Shown here in pieces: positions 8,759-17,543 of a stretch of DNA of 64,000 nt. A program made the position numbers and the translations under genes. Source of the DNA: Glutamicibacter soli (GTDB lineage Bacteria > Actinomycetota > Actinomycetes > Actinomycetales > Micrococcaceae); contig NZ_POAF01000002.1 of the NCBI RefSeq assembly GCF_003309065.1, forward strand, positions 600,513 through 664,512, read 5' to 3'. The notes under the pieces were generated by a model. That model worked only from the letters and a program-made list of their open reading frames with translations, made no database searches and had not been told where the DNA came from. Every line of letters begins with the position of its first letter. The first letter of the stretch is position 1.

Positions 8759-9628
8759 GTGATTGATCTTTCCGAAGCGCACCTGGAATCCTCCGCCGAA
8801 ACCCTGAGAAGCGCCGCGCTGGCCGCCGGGAGGCAGGCCGCCGAGCTGCTGCGCGGCGCCTTCCGCGGCGGCGTGCGGGTGGAGGAGAAAACCAACACCC
8901 ACGACATGGTCACCGCGATCGACCGGCAGAGCCAGGAACTGATCACCCGTTCGCTGCGTGCAGCGGTTCCAGGTTCCTGGGTGCTGGGCGAGGAACAGGT
9001 CGAGACGGAAGCCGGCACCGCCGCGCCGGGCGCCGTGCAGTGGATCGTGGATCCGATCGACGGCACCAGCAACTTCGTGCACGGCATTGCCTTCTTCTGC
9101 GTGTCCATCGCGGCGGCTGTCGACGACCGGCTGGTCGCCGCGGCGATCATCGACCCGGTCTCCGGGGACGAATTCAGCGCCGATCTGTCCCACGCCTACC
9201 TCAACGGGCAGGTCCTGAGCCCGGCCGCGCGTCCGGAGCAGGCGCGCGCGAACCTGATGACCGACTACCCCGGCGCCGAATCTCTTCAGGCCGACGGCCC
9301 GCTGGCCCTGGAGCTGCTGGGCGGGTGGATCCGTGATTTCGCGACGGTACGCCGCAAGGTGTCCGCCGCGCTGGCGCTGGCGCATGTGGCCGCCGGATGG
9401 AGCGATGCGACCATCGGGTTCGACACCAAGGTGTGGGACGTAGCCGCCGGCGCGCATCTGGTGCGCATGGCCGGCGGCAGCTACCGGGGGCTGGGCTATG
9501 GATCCGAGCCGGCGGCGGACCACCTGTGCCCGGGATTCATCGCCCAGGGGCCGGGCGCCGACTACCCCTCGCTGTCCCGGGCGGCCGAGCGGATGCATGC
9601 ACTGCGCACCACCGGGTCCGCGATGTAA
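8759..9628 (+). CDS. Inositol monophosphatase family phosphatase
   Basis: Mg-dependent, Li-sensitive-type phosphatase of 289 residues. Metal-site motifs are LGEE (near 77-79), WIVDPIDGTSNF (near 95-106) and WDVAAG (near 225). Members hydrolyse inositol phosphate, histidinol phosphate or PAP; which one applies here is unclear. The GTG at 8759 is preceded by TAGGCT whose last base lies 7 bases before it, so the message is probably leaderless. The gene is divergent from the marR operon and both promoters share the 8690-8759 region. Confidence 0.8.
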   Translation: MIDLSEAHLESSAETLRSAALAAGRQAAELLRGAFRGGVRVEEKTNTHDMVTAIDRQSQELITRSLRAAVPGSWVLGEEQVETEAGTAAPGAVQWIVDPIDGTSNFVHGIAFFCVSIAAAVDDRLVAAAIIDPVSGDEFSADLSHAYLNGQVLSPAARPEQARANLMTDYPGAESLQADGPLALELLGGWIRDFATVRRKVSAALALAHVAAGWSDATIGFDTKVWDVAAGAHLVRMAGGSYRGLGYGSEPAADHLCPGFIAQGPGADYPSLSRAAERMHALRTTGSAM

Positions 9629-9695
9629 TCTGACAACTCCAAAGATCTTTCGCAAACCCCTCGGAATTCGAGATTCCCGGTCGTACGATACGAGT

Positions 9696-9914
9696 ATGGA
9701 ACCACTATTCCACCGGAACGCACACTCCGCCGTGCGTCATCACGGGGGCGGAGGGTTGATCCTGGGAGGGATCGGAGTGATGATTCTCTTCGGTGCTTTC
9801 GCAGTGATGTTGGCATCCCAGAGTCACACGCAGGACTGGGTGCCGCTGCTCATTGGCGTCAGCCTGGGCTTCTCAACGATGATGTTCGGCATCGTCTACC
9901 ATTTCACGCACTGA
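9696..9914 (+). CDS. Small two-helix membrane protein, unknown function
   Basis: Predicted 72-residue protein starting MEPLFHRNAHSAV, with a His-rich N-terminus (HHGGGG) and two hydrophobic segments (about residues 22-41 and 48-66). The ATG at 9696 is preceded by TACGAT ending 7 bases upstream, the same leaderless arrangement seen at other genes here, which supports this start over longer frames. It is followed by a perfect hairpin terminator. I do not recognise the family. Confidence 0.6.
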   Translation: MEPLFHRNAHSAVRHHGGGGLILGGIGVMILFGAFAVMLASQSHTQDWVPLLIGVSLGFSTMMFGIVYHFTH

Positions 9915-9946
9915 GCACCATACTGGGAACACCAATTACAGTGCAG

Positions 9947-9994
9947 AATGCGGCCAGGGGCGGCACCCGTACGGGTGCCGCCCCTGGCCGCATT
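9947..9994. terminator. Bidirectional hairpin between convergent genes
   Basis: A 48-base perfect palindrome with a GGCCAGGGGCGGCACCC arm sits between the small membrane protein (+) and the ThDP enzyme (-), and ends with AATG/CATT flanks. Confidence 0.75.
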
Positions 9995-10000
9995 TCGGCG

Positions 10001-11665
10001 CTAGAGGTGGGTCGGCGCGAACATCTTCAGCAGCGTCTTGACCACCACGACGTTCGGGCCCTGCGCCGCGAAGGATTCGCGCAGCGCCTGCCCGACATCC
10101 TGCGGCTGCACCTCGCGGGCCGGGACGCCGAAGGACTTCGCCAGCGCGACGAAGTCGGGGCGGGCCAGTTCCGTGGCGGTGGCCTTGCCGAAAGCCCCTT
10201 CCATGTATTCGCGCAGGATGCCGTAGCCGCCGTCGTCCACGATCAGCCAGGTCACCGGTGCCTCATGCTGCTTAGCGGTGGCCAGCTCCGCGATGGAGTA
10301 CATGGCCGAGCCGTCGCCGCTGACCGCCAGCACCCGCTCGCCCAGGCCGATCGCCCCGCCGATGCCCGCCGGGAAGCCGAAGCCCAGGCCGCCGGCCCCC
10401 TGCGCCGAATGGAACTGCCCCTGCCGCGAATCCCAGCAGCTCCAGCCCCAGTAGGCGGAAATCGTCATGTCCCAGAAGGTCTGCATATCCGCCGGAACCG
10501 CCTCGCGGATGTCCGCCATGAAACGGCGCTCCAGGCCCAGGTCCTGGGCATCCAGCCGGGCTTCGACCTTGGCCAGGGTGTCGGCCACGACCTCTTGCGG
10601 GCTGCGCCCGCGCCACTCGGCGCGGGCGGCGAAGCCTTCCCGGCGCAGCTGCGCGTTCAGGAAGTCCAGCGCCGCCCCGGCGTCCGCGCGGATGCCCAGG
10701 GCCGGGGTGTTCGACTCCAGCACCCGCGGTTCCGCGTCGATCTGGATCAGCCGGCCGCGCGGGGCCAAGGTGAAGTAGTTGCTTGACACCTCGCCTAGCG
10801 AGGAGCCGATGACCACCAGCACTTCCGCGTCCTCCAGGACCTCGGAGACGTAGCGGTCCTCCACCCAGGACTGCAGCGAAAGCTCGTGCTCCCAGGGGAA
10901 GGCGCCGTTGCCGCCGGGGGTGCACAGCACCGGAGCCTGCAGCGTCTGGGCCGCTTCGAGCAGCTGGGCCCGGGCCTTGGCGCGGCGCACGCCGCCGCCT
11001 GCCACGATCACCGGGCGCTTGGCCTCGGACAGCCAGCGCACCGCCTCCTCGATGAGTTCCACGCGCGGCGGATGCTCGTAGGCCTCGGCCAGGGCGTCGC
11101 GCACCGGAGGCACCATGACCGGGGCCAGCAATACGTCCTGCGGCACCTCCACCCAGACCGGGCCCATGGGCACCGTGATAGCCCTGGCCCAGGCGTCCTG
11201 GATGGCCGAGGGGATGCCGGAGGCGTGGTGCACCGTCTGCTGGAACTTGGTGACGTTCGCGGCCGAGGCCTTCTGGTCGTCGAGCTGGTGCAGCATGCCC
11301 TTGCGGCGCGCGCCCAGTCCGTCCAGCGGGATCTGGCTGGCGATCACGACCATCGGCACGCCGGTGGCATAGGCCTCCTGCAAGCCGGCCAGCGAGGTCA
11401 GCGCGCCGGGACCGGTGGACAGGAACAGCACCCCGACCTCGTCGGTGGCCCGCGAATAGCCGTCGGCCGCGAAGGCGGAGTTGTTCTCCACGCGCGAGGA
11501 GACGAAGTGCAGCTCAGAGCGCGAGAGCGCGTCGAAAAGCCCCAGCGCGTGCTGCCCGGGGATGCCGAACACGGTTTTCGCGCCCAGCGCGGTGAGCGTC
11601 TCGATGACCAGGTCGCCGCCGTTGCGCTGCGCGGTGCCCTGTACGGTGTCCTGTACGGCGGTCAT
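10001..11665 (-). CDS. ThDP-dependent decarboxylase, candidate 2-ketoarginine decarboxylase
   Basis: Thiamine-diphosphate enzyme of 554 residues in the acetolactate synthase/benzoylformate decarboxylase superfamily. The catalytic Glu is near residue 60 ([16 protein letters not shown]), and the cofactor motif begins [17 protein letters not shown] near residue 449 and ends with DDGGYG in place of the usual NN. The start ATG overlaps the stop of the ureohydrolase gene in ATGA (11662-11665), so the two are translationally coupled. AruI of Pseudomonas, which decarboxylates 2-ketoarginine to 4-guanidinobutyraldehyde, belongs to this superfamily, and its product leads to the substrate of a guanidinobutyrase. 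I infer that role from the coupling. A general alpha-keto acid decarboxylase or acetolactate synthase-like enzyme is the alternative. Confidence 0.7.
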   Translation of the reverse strand: MTAVQDTVQGTAQRNGGDLVIETLTALGAKTVFGIPGQHALGLFDALSRSELHFVSSRVENNSAFAADGYSRATDEVGVLFLSTGPGALTSLAGLQEAYATGVPMVVIASQIPLDGLGARRKGMLHQLDDQKASAANVTKFQQTVHHASGIPSAIQDAWARAITVPMGPVWVEVPQDVLLAPVMVPPVRDALAEAYEHPPRVELIEEAVRWLSEAKRPVIVAGGGVRRAKARAQLLEAAQTLQAPVLCTPGGNGAFPWEHELSLQSWVEDRYVSEVLEDAEVLVVIGSSLGEVSSNYFTLAPRGRLIQIDAEPRVLESNTPALGIRADAGAALDFLNAQLRREGFAARAEWRGRSPQEVVADTLAKVEARLDAQDLGLERRFMADIREAVPADMQTFWDMTISAYWGWSCWDSRQGQFHSAQGAGGLGFGFPAGIGGAIGLGERVLAVSGDGSAMYSIAELATAKQHEAPVTWLIVDDGGYGILREYMEGAFGKATATELARPDFVALAKSFGVPAREVQPQDVGQALRESFAAQGPNVVVVKTLLKMFAPTHL

Positions 11666-12651
11666 CGGGCGTTCACCCCGCCACGGCTGCGGAAGTCGCT
11701 GATCAGGGAGATCAAGTCGTAGGTGACATGGCTGGCGGCCACGCCGGTCATCTCGGCATGGTCGTAGGCCGGGCAGACCTCCACGATGTCCGCGCCGACG
11801 ATGTTCAGCCCGCGCAGCCCGCGCAGGATCTCCAGCAGCTCGCGGCTGGTGATGCCGCCGGCTTCCGGGGTGCCGGTGCCCGGGGCGTGGGCAGGATCCA
11901 GCACATCGATGTCCACCGAGATGTACAGCGGGCGGTTGCCGATGCGCACCCGCAGCTTGTCAACGATCTCGCGCACGCCCTGGTAGTAGACATCCGAGCT
12001 GGTCACGATGCCGAAGCCGAAGCGCTTGTCGTCCTCCAGGTCCTTCTTGCCGTAGAGCGGGCCGCGGGTGCCGACGTGGCAGATGGCCTCGGTGTCCAGG
12101 ATGCCTTCCTCCACCGCGCGGCGGAACGGGGTGCCGTGGGTGTATTCGGCGCCGAAGTAGGTGTCCCAGGTGTCAAGGTGCGCGTCGAAGTGCAGCATCG
12201 CCACCGGGGCGCCGGCGCGCTGGGCGGCCGCGCGCAGCAGCGGCAGCGCGATGGTGTGGTCGCCGCCCAGGGTCACCAGGGTGGAGCCGTCGGCGGTCAG
12301 TTCCAGCGCCTCGTGCTCGATGGTCTCGATGGCCTCGTGGATGTTGAACGGGTTCACCGCCATGTCCCCCGCGTCGGCGACCTGGCTCTGCGCGAACGGC
12401 GAGGTGTCGGTGGCCGGGTTGTAGGGGCGGATCAGGCGCGAGGATTCGCGCACGTGGTTGGCGCCGAAGCGGGCCCCTGGACGGTAGGAGACCCCGGTGT
12501 CGAAGGGGATGCCCACGATCTTGATGTCGGCCTGCTGCACCTGGTCCAGGCGGGGCAGGCGGGCGTAGGTGCCGGCACCCGCATAACGCGGAATCTGGGC
12601 CGCGTTGATGGGACCGAGGTTGCCGTTCTCTTCAATCCTGATTTCCTTCAT
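11662..12651 (-). CDS. Ureohydrolase: guanidinobutyrase/agmatinase type
   Basis: Mn-dependent enzyme of the arginase superfamily, 329 residues. It releases urea from a guanidino compound, giving GABA from 4-guanidinobutyrate or putrescine from agmatine. Metal motifs are [21 protein letters not shown] and [19 protein letters not shown]. The [12 protein letters not shown] segment matches guanidinobutyrases/agmatinases. No arginine decarboxylase is present, while a GABA-type aminotransferase is next door, so guanidinobutyrase is favoured. The ATG at 12651 has a GGAAGGAT site; a longer frame to 12687 lacks one. It is preceded by an AT-rich 26-base palindrome at 12697-12722. Confidence 0.85.
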   Translation of the reverse strand: MKEIRIEENGNLGPINAAQIPRYAGAGTYARLPRLDQVQQADIKIVGIPFDTGVSYRPGARFGANHVRESSRLIRPYNPATDTSPFAQSQVADAGDMAVNPFNIHEAIETIEHEALELTADGSTLVTLGGDHTIALPLLRAAAQRAGAPVAMLHFDAHLDTWDTYFGAEYTHGTPFRRAVEEGILDTEAICHVGTRGPLYGKKDLEDDKRFGFGIVTSSDVYYQGVREIVDKLRVRIGNRPLYISVDIDVLDPAHAPGTGTPEAGGITSRELLEILRGLRGLNIVGADIVEVCPAYDHAEMTGVAASHVTYDLISLISDFRSRGGVNAR

Positions 12652-12696
12652 GGGAGCATCCTTCCGACAACCCGGACCAGTCCGCAACTAGTTGTC

Positions 12697-12722
12697 TAAT
12701 ATGAAACTTCAGTTTCCTATTA
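12697..12722. promoter_or_regulatory. 26-base near-perfect palindrome, operator candidate
   Basis: Arms TAATATGAAACT and AGTTTCCTATTA around a central TC differ at one position. The element lies 45 bases upstream of the ureohydrolase start, in an AT-rich stretch where the promoter must be, so it is a strong candidate repressor or activator site. The protein that binds is unknown; the local HTH-cupin protein and PucR2 are candidates. Confidence 0.55.
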
Positions 12723-12805
12723 TGCTATTTTGCGATCTGCGCCACGTCAAGGCGCTGGCCGCCGCGAAACTCCGGAGTCCCCGAAACTTCCCGGCGCAAC
12801 AAAAG

Positions 12806-12848
12806 GGACCGGCTCCGCCGTCCCGGTCAGGGGCGGCGGAGCCGGTCC
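12806..12848 (-). terminator. Terminator of gabT-like gene
   Basis: 15-base arms GGACCGGCTCCGCCG and its complement, with a TTTTG tail on the minus strand, lie just downstream of the aminotransferase stop. Confidence 0.7.
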
Positions 12849-12867
12849 GCAGGCCAGCGGCGGGCGG

Positions 12868-14223
12868 TTAGCCGGCCAGCTCGACGATGTTCTGCGCAAG
12901 CACCTCAAGTCCGTCGCGCAGCAGCGCTTCGCCGATGACCAGCGGAGGCAGCAGGCGCAGCACGTTGCCGTGGGTGCCGCAGGTCAGGGTCAGCACACCC
13001 TGGGCGTGGCAGACCTTGGAAACGGCGGCGGCGAGCTCCGGACGCGGGGCCAAGGTGCCGCGGTCGGCGAACTCGACCGCCAGCATGGCGCCTCGGCCGC
13101 GGACCTGGGCCACCACAGCGGTGGATTCAAGCAGCGGCTCCAGCACTTCGCGGGCCACGCGCTCGATCAGTTGGGCGTTTTCCAGCAGACCGCCGTCCTC
13201 GAACTGCTCGAAGACCGCCAGCGCGGCTTCGCAGGCCAGCGGGTTGCCGGCGTAGGTGCCGCCCAGGCCGCCGGCGTGCGGGGCGTTGAGCAGCTCGGTG
13301 CGCCCGGTGACCGCGGACAGCGGGACGCCGTTGGCCAGCGCCTTGGCGGTGAGGATCAGGTCGCCGGCCACACCTTCGTGCTCGGAGGCGAACAGCGTGC
13401 CGGTGCGGCCCATGCCAGCCTGGATCTCGTCGATGACCAGCACGATGCCGTACTTGTCGGCCAGCTGGCGCAGGCCCGGGATGAAGCCGGCCATCGGGAC
13501 GATGAAGCCGCCCTCGCCCTGGATCGGCTCGATCACCATGGCGGCGAAGCTGCCCGGGTCGTTCTCGATGAGCGTTGCCTCCACGGAGGCCAGCGCCGCC
13601 TCGACGCCGCCCTCGACAGCGGGGCGCAGCGGGTTGGCCGACGCGGCGCGGATGACATGCTCCGGCATCGGGCCGAAGTTCAGCTTGTACGGGTTGACCT
13701 TGGCGGTCATGCCCATGGTCAGCAGCGAGCGGCCATGGTAGGCCTCGTCGAAGACCAGGACGTTGGCGCGGCCGGTGGCGGCGCGGGCGATCTTGACAGC
13801 GTTTTCCACGGCTTCGGCGCCGGTGGAGAACAGTGCGGTGCGCTTGTCGAAGTCGCCCGGGGTGTTGCGGTTCAGCCAGTCGCAGACCTGGGTGAAGGAC
13901 TCGTATTCGGTGACCATGAAGCAGGTGTGGGTGAAGGCTTCCAGCTGCTTGGCCACGCGCTGCGCCACCCGCCGGTTGGAGGCGCCCAGCGAGGTCACGG
14001 CGATGCCTGAGGCGAAGTCGATCAGGCGGTTGCCGTCGACGTCCTCGATGATGCCGCCGTCGGCGCGGGAGACGAAGACCGGCAGGGTGATGCCCAGGCC
14101 GCTGCTGACCTGCTGCACACGTTCCTCGTGTAGCTGGGTGGAGCGCGGTCCCGGAATGGCGGTGGCCAGGTAGCGGGTCTGGGTCAGCGTTTCGGCGTCG
14201 CGCGCCGCAAGAGTTTCGGTCAT
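12868..14223 (-). CDS. gabT: 4-aminobutyrate (GABA)-type aminotransferase
   Basis: PLP-dependent class III omega-aminotransferase of 451 residues. It converts GABA and 2-oxoglutarate to succinate semialdehyde and glutamate, and 5-aminovalerate is often also accepted. Visible motifs are FSTGAEAVENAVKIAR, FDEAYHGRS, VIDEIQAGMGRTG (PLP Asp) and LTAKALANG (PLP Lys near residue 290). ATG at 14223 (MTETLAARDAE) was chosen; the longer frame to 14259 overlaps the promoter of the divergent PucR gene. It could supply glutarate semialdehyde or succinate semialdehyde to the aldehyde dehydrogenase at the left end. No gabD lies beside it. Confidence 0.85.
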   Translation of the reverse strand: MTETLAARDAETLTQTRYLATAIPGPRSTQLHEERVQQVSSGLGITLPVFVSRADGGIIEDVDGNRLIDFASGIAVTSLGASNRRVAQRVAKQLEAFTHTCFMVTEYESFTQVCDWLNRNTPGDFDKRTALFSTGAEAVENAVKIARAATGRANVLVFDEAYHGRSLLTMGMTAKVNPYKLNFGPMPEHVIRAASANPLRPAVEGGVEAALASVEATLIENDPGSFAAMVIEPIQGEGGFIVPMAGFIPGLRQLADKYGIVLVIDEIQAGMGRTGTLFASEHEGVAGDLILTAKALANGVPLSAVTGRTELLNAPHAGGLGGTYAGNPLACEAALAVFEQFEDGGLLENAQLIERVAREVLEPLLESTAVVAQVRGRGAMLAVEFADRGTLAPRPELAAAVSKVCHAQGVLTLTCGTHGNVLRLLPPLVIGEALLRDGLEVLAQNIVELAG

Positions 14224-14292
14224 GCATCCAACAATAGAAATCCATGTGACACGCGTCATTAGCTTTTATGTCCAACGAGCGGTAAATGATTG

Positions 14293-14305
14293 GATAATTT
14301 ACCCA
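14293..14305 (+). promoter_or_regulatory. Leaderless-type promoter -10 box of pucR2
   Basis: GATAAT at 14293-14298 ends exactly 7 bases before the ATG at 14305, matching the arrangement of pucR1. TCCAA (14271-14275) and TTGGA (14290-14294) form inverted half-sites around it, and another TCCAA occurs near the gabT start. Confidence 0.5.
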
Positions 14306-15813
14306 TGATCACCTTGCTGCAGTTGGGGTCAGAGCTCGGAAACGAGTTTTTCCCCGCCGATTCGACCACCTTCAGCGCCGCCCCGGTCACCGGCGTGCAC
14401 ATTTCCGAGCTGGAGGATCCCACCACCTATCTGGAGGGCGGCGAACTGCTGCTGACCACCGGCATGCCCTTCGGCCATTCGGCCACCGCCTCGCTGGCCT
14501 ACATGCAGCGGCTGAAGGACAAGGACGTCAAGGCGTTGGGCCTGGGTCTCGGCCCGTGGCTGGACACGGTTCCGCAGCACGTGATCGACGCCTGCCGGCA
14601 GACCGGAGTGGAACTGGGCATCGTTCCGGACGGCGCGCCCTTCCAGAGCGTTTCGCGTGCCTATTGGCGGCTCTCGGCCAGGGACGACACGGTGAACCTG
14701 ATGAGCTCCTTGGGTACCCAGACCGCGCTGGCGCGGGCCGCGATCCGTTCCGATGCCATCAACGCGGTGGTGCGCGGGCTGGCGCAGGCGCTGGGCGGCT
14801 GGGCCGCGTTCCTCCCTGACGACCCGCAGCCGGCCACCGTTTACCCCGCTTCCGCGCAGGGCTTCGTGCCCCTGCTGCGTCAGGAGTCGCAGCGTTTCCC
14901 GCGCACCGGCATGCCCTCGGCGTCCACCTTCGGCATCAACGGCCAGGCCGTGGTGCTGTATCCGATCCTGGCCGGGACCAGGATCCACGGCTTCCTGGGG
15001 GTGGGCTCGGGACGCACGCTGACCAAGGCCGACCGGCAGATCATCATGACCGTGTGCATGCTGCTCTCGCTGCGCGCCCGCCAGCGTGAGCTGATGGTCA
15101 GCACGAATGCGGCCCTGGGCGGAGCCACCGCCAAGCTGCTGCTGCACGGGCAGCCTGAATCCGCCCGGCTGGTTGCCCAGGAGGCTGGCATGGACGAGTT
15201 GCCCTCCCGGGTCAGGGTCCTGGCGCTGTCCGTGGGCGACGAGGCCGAGGCCCGCTCCGCAATCCAGTCCCTCGGCGCGCTGCCGGCGAGCGCCGCGCTG
15301 CCTCCGGTGGCGGATGCCGCGGCACGCTGCCAGTTGCGCTTCACGGATGATGCGGTGCTCTACCTGCTGCTGGACGAAGCCCAGCTGGGCAAGGCCCCTG
15401 CCGCCCCGGCGCAGGAACCGGACGCCGGGGCCAGGGAGAGCGCACGGAGCCTGCGTGCGGTGCTCTCCGCCCCGCTCACGCTGGCCGAGCTGCCGGCGAA
15501 TCTTCCGGCGCTGCGCCAGGCGCTGTCCGGCGCCCCGGCCGGGGAGCTGAGCGACGCCGGGGCGGACTTCGACGCCAGCGCGCAGACGTGGGTGGAGGCG
15601 CTGGCCGCCTACACCCGTGCCGACCTGCTGTCGGCCGTCACCCAGTACCTGCGCCACCGCGGGCATTGGGAGGACGCCTCGCGCGCGCTGGGCATCCACC
15701 GCAATTCGCTGCGCCACCGCATCACCGTGGCCGGGGACCTGCTGGGCATCGATCTGGATGACCCGGATATCTCGGCGTCGCTCTGGCTGGCGCTGCGCCG
15801 CAACCAAGGCTGA
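14305..15813 (+). CDS. PucR-family transcriptional regulator 2 (GabR-like by context)
   Basis: Predicted regulator of 502 residues, closely related to the one at 2475. Both begin MITLLQLG, share HxSELEDPTxYLxGGELLLTTGM in the N-terminal PucR domain, and end with an HTH_30 motif (YLRHRGHWEDASRALGIHRN). An upstream TTG at 14290 is in frame, but the -10 box 7 bases before the ATG supports 14305. It is divergent from the gabT-like gene. A PucR-family GabR is known to control GABA utilisation in Corynebacterium glutamicum, and this gene is a positional counterpart. It is convergent with the permease across a terminator. Confidence 0.85.
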   Translation: MITLLQLGSELGNEFFPADSTTFSAAPVTGVHISELEDPTTYLEGGELLLTTGMPFGHSATASLAYMQRLKDKDVKALGLGLGPWLDTVPQHVIDACRQTGVELGIVPDGAPFQSVSRAYWRLSARDDTVNLMSSLGTQTALARAAIRSDAINAVVRGLAQALGGWAAFLPDDPQPATVYPASAQGFVPLLRQESQRFPRTGMPSASTFGINGQAVVLYPILAGTRIHGFLGVGSGRTLTKADRQIIMTVCMLLSLRARQRELMVSTNAALGGATAKLLLHGQPESARLVAQEAGMDELPSRVRVLALSVGDEAEARSAIQSLGALPASAALPPVADAAARCQLRFTDDAVLYLLLDEAQLGKAPAAPAQEPDAGARESARSLRAVLSAPLTLAELPANLPALRQALSGAPAGELSDAGADFDASAQTWVEALAAYTRADLLSAVTQYLRHRGHWEDASRALGIHRNSLRHRITVAGDLLGIDLDDPDISASLWLALRRNQG

Positions 15814-15841
15814 GCCGGACCGGCAAGCCCTGCGGCGCGGC

Positions 15842-15869
15842 AAAGCCCCGACCTTCCGGTCGGGGCTTT
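15842..15869. terminator. Bidirectional hairpin between pucR2 and permease
   Basis: Arms AAAGCCCCGAC and GTCGGGGCTTT separated by 6 bases, between two convergent genes. Confidence 0.8.
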
Positions 15870-15879
15870 CCTGTCGGTT

Positions 15880-17409
15880 TTAGCGTTTCGCGTCGGTTGC
15901 CTGCCGGCGTCGCCCCCTGCGGGAGGTGGCGGCCGCGCCGTCGGGTCCGATCGCGCCCAGCTTGGACTGCTGGCGGATGCTCAGCAGGTGCAGCAGTTCC
16001 TCTTCGGCATTCTCGCCGGGCTGGACGCCGCGCGGGACCCGGAACAGGAAGAACGTTCCCAACACCCACCATGCGGCGAACAGGGCCCACGGCTGCCAGG
16101 TGATGGCCGCCGGCATGCCCGGCAGGTACAGGGAGATCAGGCCGGCGCAGAAGAGCACCGACATCACGCCGATCACCTGGCCGAAGTTGCCCTTGCCGCC
16201 GATGCGCAGCGGGCGGTCCATCTGCGGTTCGCGGCGGCGCAGGATCAGGAAGGCCACGCCCACCAGCAAGTAGGCCACGACGATGGACGGCGAACCGGAA
16301 TCGACCAGCCAGCCGAGCATCGCGGTGCCGAAGAACGGAGCCAGCACGGACAGACCGCCGATGAACAGCAGCGCGTGGTGCGGGGTGCGGTACTTCGGGT
16401 GCAGCACGGCGAACCAACGCGGCAGCATGCCGGAGGTGGCCATGGCGTACATCAGGCGCGAGGCGCCCATGAGCAGCGAGTTCCACGAGGTCAGGATGCC
16501 CGCGATGCCGCCGGCAATCAGGATCTTGGCCATGATCTCGGAGTTGAACAGCGCGCCCATGGCGTCCGCGGTGGCCATCTCGGAACCGGCGATCGCCGCC
16601 GGGCCCAGGCCCGAGGAGGTGGCCAGCACCACCATCACGTACCAGGCGGTGGCGATCAGCACGGAGATCACCACGTACTTGCCGATCTTGCGCGGCGGGA
16701 TGTCGCATTCCTCGGCGGACTGCGGGATGACGTCGAAGCCGACGAACATGAACGGAACTACGATCATGACCCCGAAGAACCCGGCCAGCCCGTTGTCGAA
16801 GAACGGTTCCATATTGGACGATTCGCCGCTGGCGAAGGAGCCGGTGAGCAGCATCGCGCCGATGATGAACAGGAAGAGCACCACGAAGGTCTGCACCAGG
16901 CCGGCGGTCTTGATGCCGCGGATATTGATCCAGGTGATCACCACGGCGCCCAGCACACCCACGAGGGCCCAGGTCAGGTAGACCTCGGAGCCGGCGATGT
17001 CCCAGAGCTTGATCTGCGAGAGGTTGGGGAAGATGTACTGCACCGACTTGGGCAGCGCGACCGCTTCGAAGGCGACGATGGTGATGTAGCCGCCGACGAT
17101 GGCCCAGGACCCGGCGAAGGACCAGCGGGCACCCATGGCGCGCAGCAGGTAGTTGTGCTCTCCGCCGGCCTTGGGCATGGCCGCGACGAGCTCGGCGTAG
17201 GTCAGGCCGACGACCGCCATGATGCCGCCGCCGACCAGCATGGCCAGCGAAGCCCCGATCGGGCCGGCGGTGGTGATCCAGTCACCGGTGAGCACCACCC
17301 AGCCGAAGCCGATCATGGCTCCGACGCCGATGGCCAGTGCGTCCCACTTGCCGAGAACCTTTTTGAGTCCTGGCTCAGCGCCCTGCTGGTTCGCCGCTGC
17401 TTGCGTCAT
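15880..17409 (-). CDS. APC-family amino acid/polyamine permease
   Basis: Twelve-helix importer of 509 residues in the cytoplasmic membrane. The first helix has the APC signature AIGVGAMIGFGWVV; YAELVAAMPKAGGEHNY follows the second helix, a segment conserved in this superfamily. A charged 50-residue C-terminal tail (RRGRRRQATDAKR) is cytosolic. ATG at 17409 has an AAAGGGG site. The gene shares a locus with GABA/guanidino catabolism and is the likely importer for one of those substrates. An inverted repeat ATGTG-GAT-CACAT at 17432-17444 lies directly upstream and may be its operator. Confidence 0.8.
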   Translation of the reverse strand: MTQAAANQQGAEPGLKKVLGKWDALAIGVGAMIGFGWVVLTGDWITTAGPIGASLAMLVGGGIMAVVGLTYAELVAAMPKAGGEHNYLLRAMGARWSFAGSWAIVGGYITIVAFEAVALPKSVQYIFPNLSQIKLWDIAGSEVYLTWALVGVLGAVVITWINIRGIKTAGLVQTFVVLFLFIIGAMLLTGSFASGESSNMEPFFDNGLAGFFGVMIVVPFMFVGFDVIPQSAEECDIPPRKIGKYVVISVLIATAWYVMVVLATSSGLGPAAIAGSEMATADAMGALFNSEIMAKILIAGGIAGILTSWNSLLMGASRLMYAMATSGMLPRWFAVLHPKYRTPHHALLFIGGLSVLAPFFGTAMLGWLVDSGSPSIVVAYLLVGVAFLILRRREPQMDRPLRIGGKGNFGQVIGVMSVLFCAGLISLYLPGMPAAITWQPWALFAAWWVLGTFFLFRVPRGVQPGENAEEELLHLLSIRQQSKLGAIGPDGAAATSRRGRRRQATDAKR

Positions 17410-17431
17410 GGCAACCCCTTTCAAAATAATG

Positions 17432-17444
17432 ATGTGGATCACAT
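17432..17444. promoter_or_regulatory. Inverted repeat upstream of the permease
   Basis: ATGTG-GAT-CACAT within an AT-rich stretch, 22 bases before the permease start codon. The position suits a repressor site; the binding protein is unknown. Confidence 0.3.
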
Positions 17445-17543
17445 TACGAAAGAGGCGGGGAGAAATCCTTGGACGAATAAACCAAAGGGAAAGTCAAAAG
17501 TTCCAAAGAGCGCGGCGCGGGATGGCGTCCTTCCGGCCGATGA

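Noticed and set aside
10001..11665. Acetolactate synthase for branched-chain amino acids
   Set aside because: The ThDP motif ends DDGG rather than NN, there is no small regulatory subunit nearby, and the gene is coupled to a ureohydrolase.
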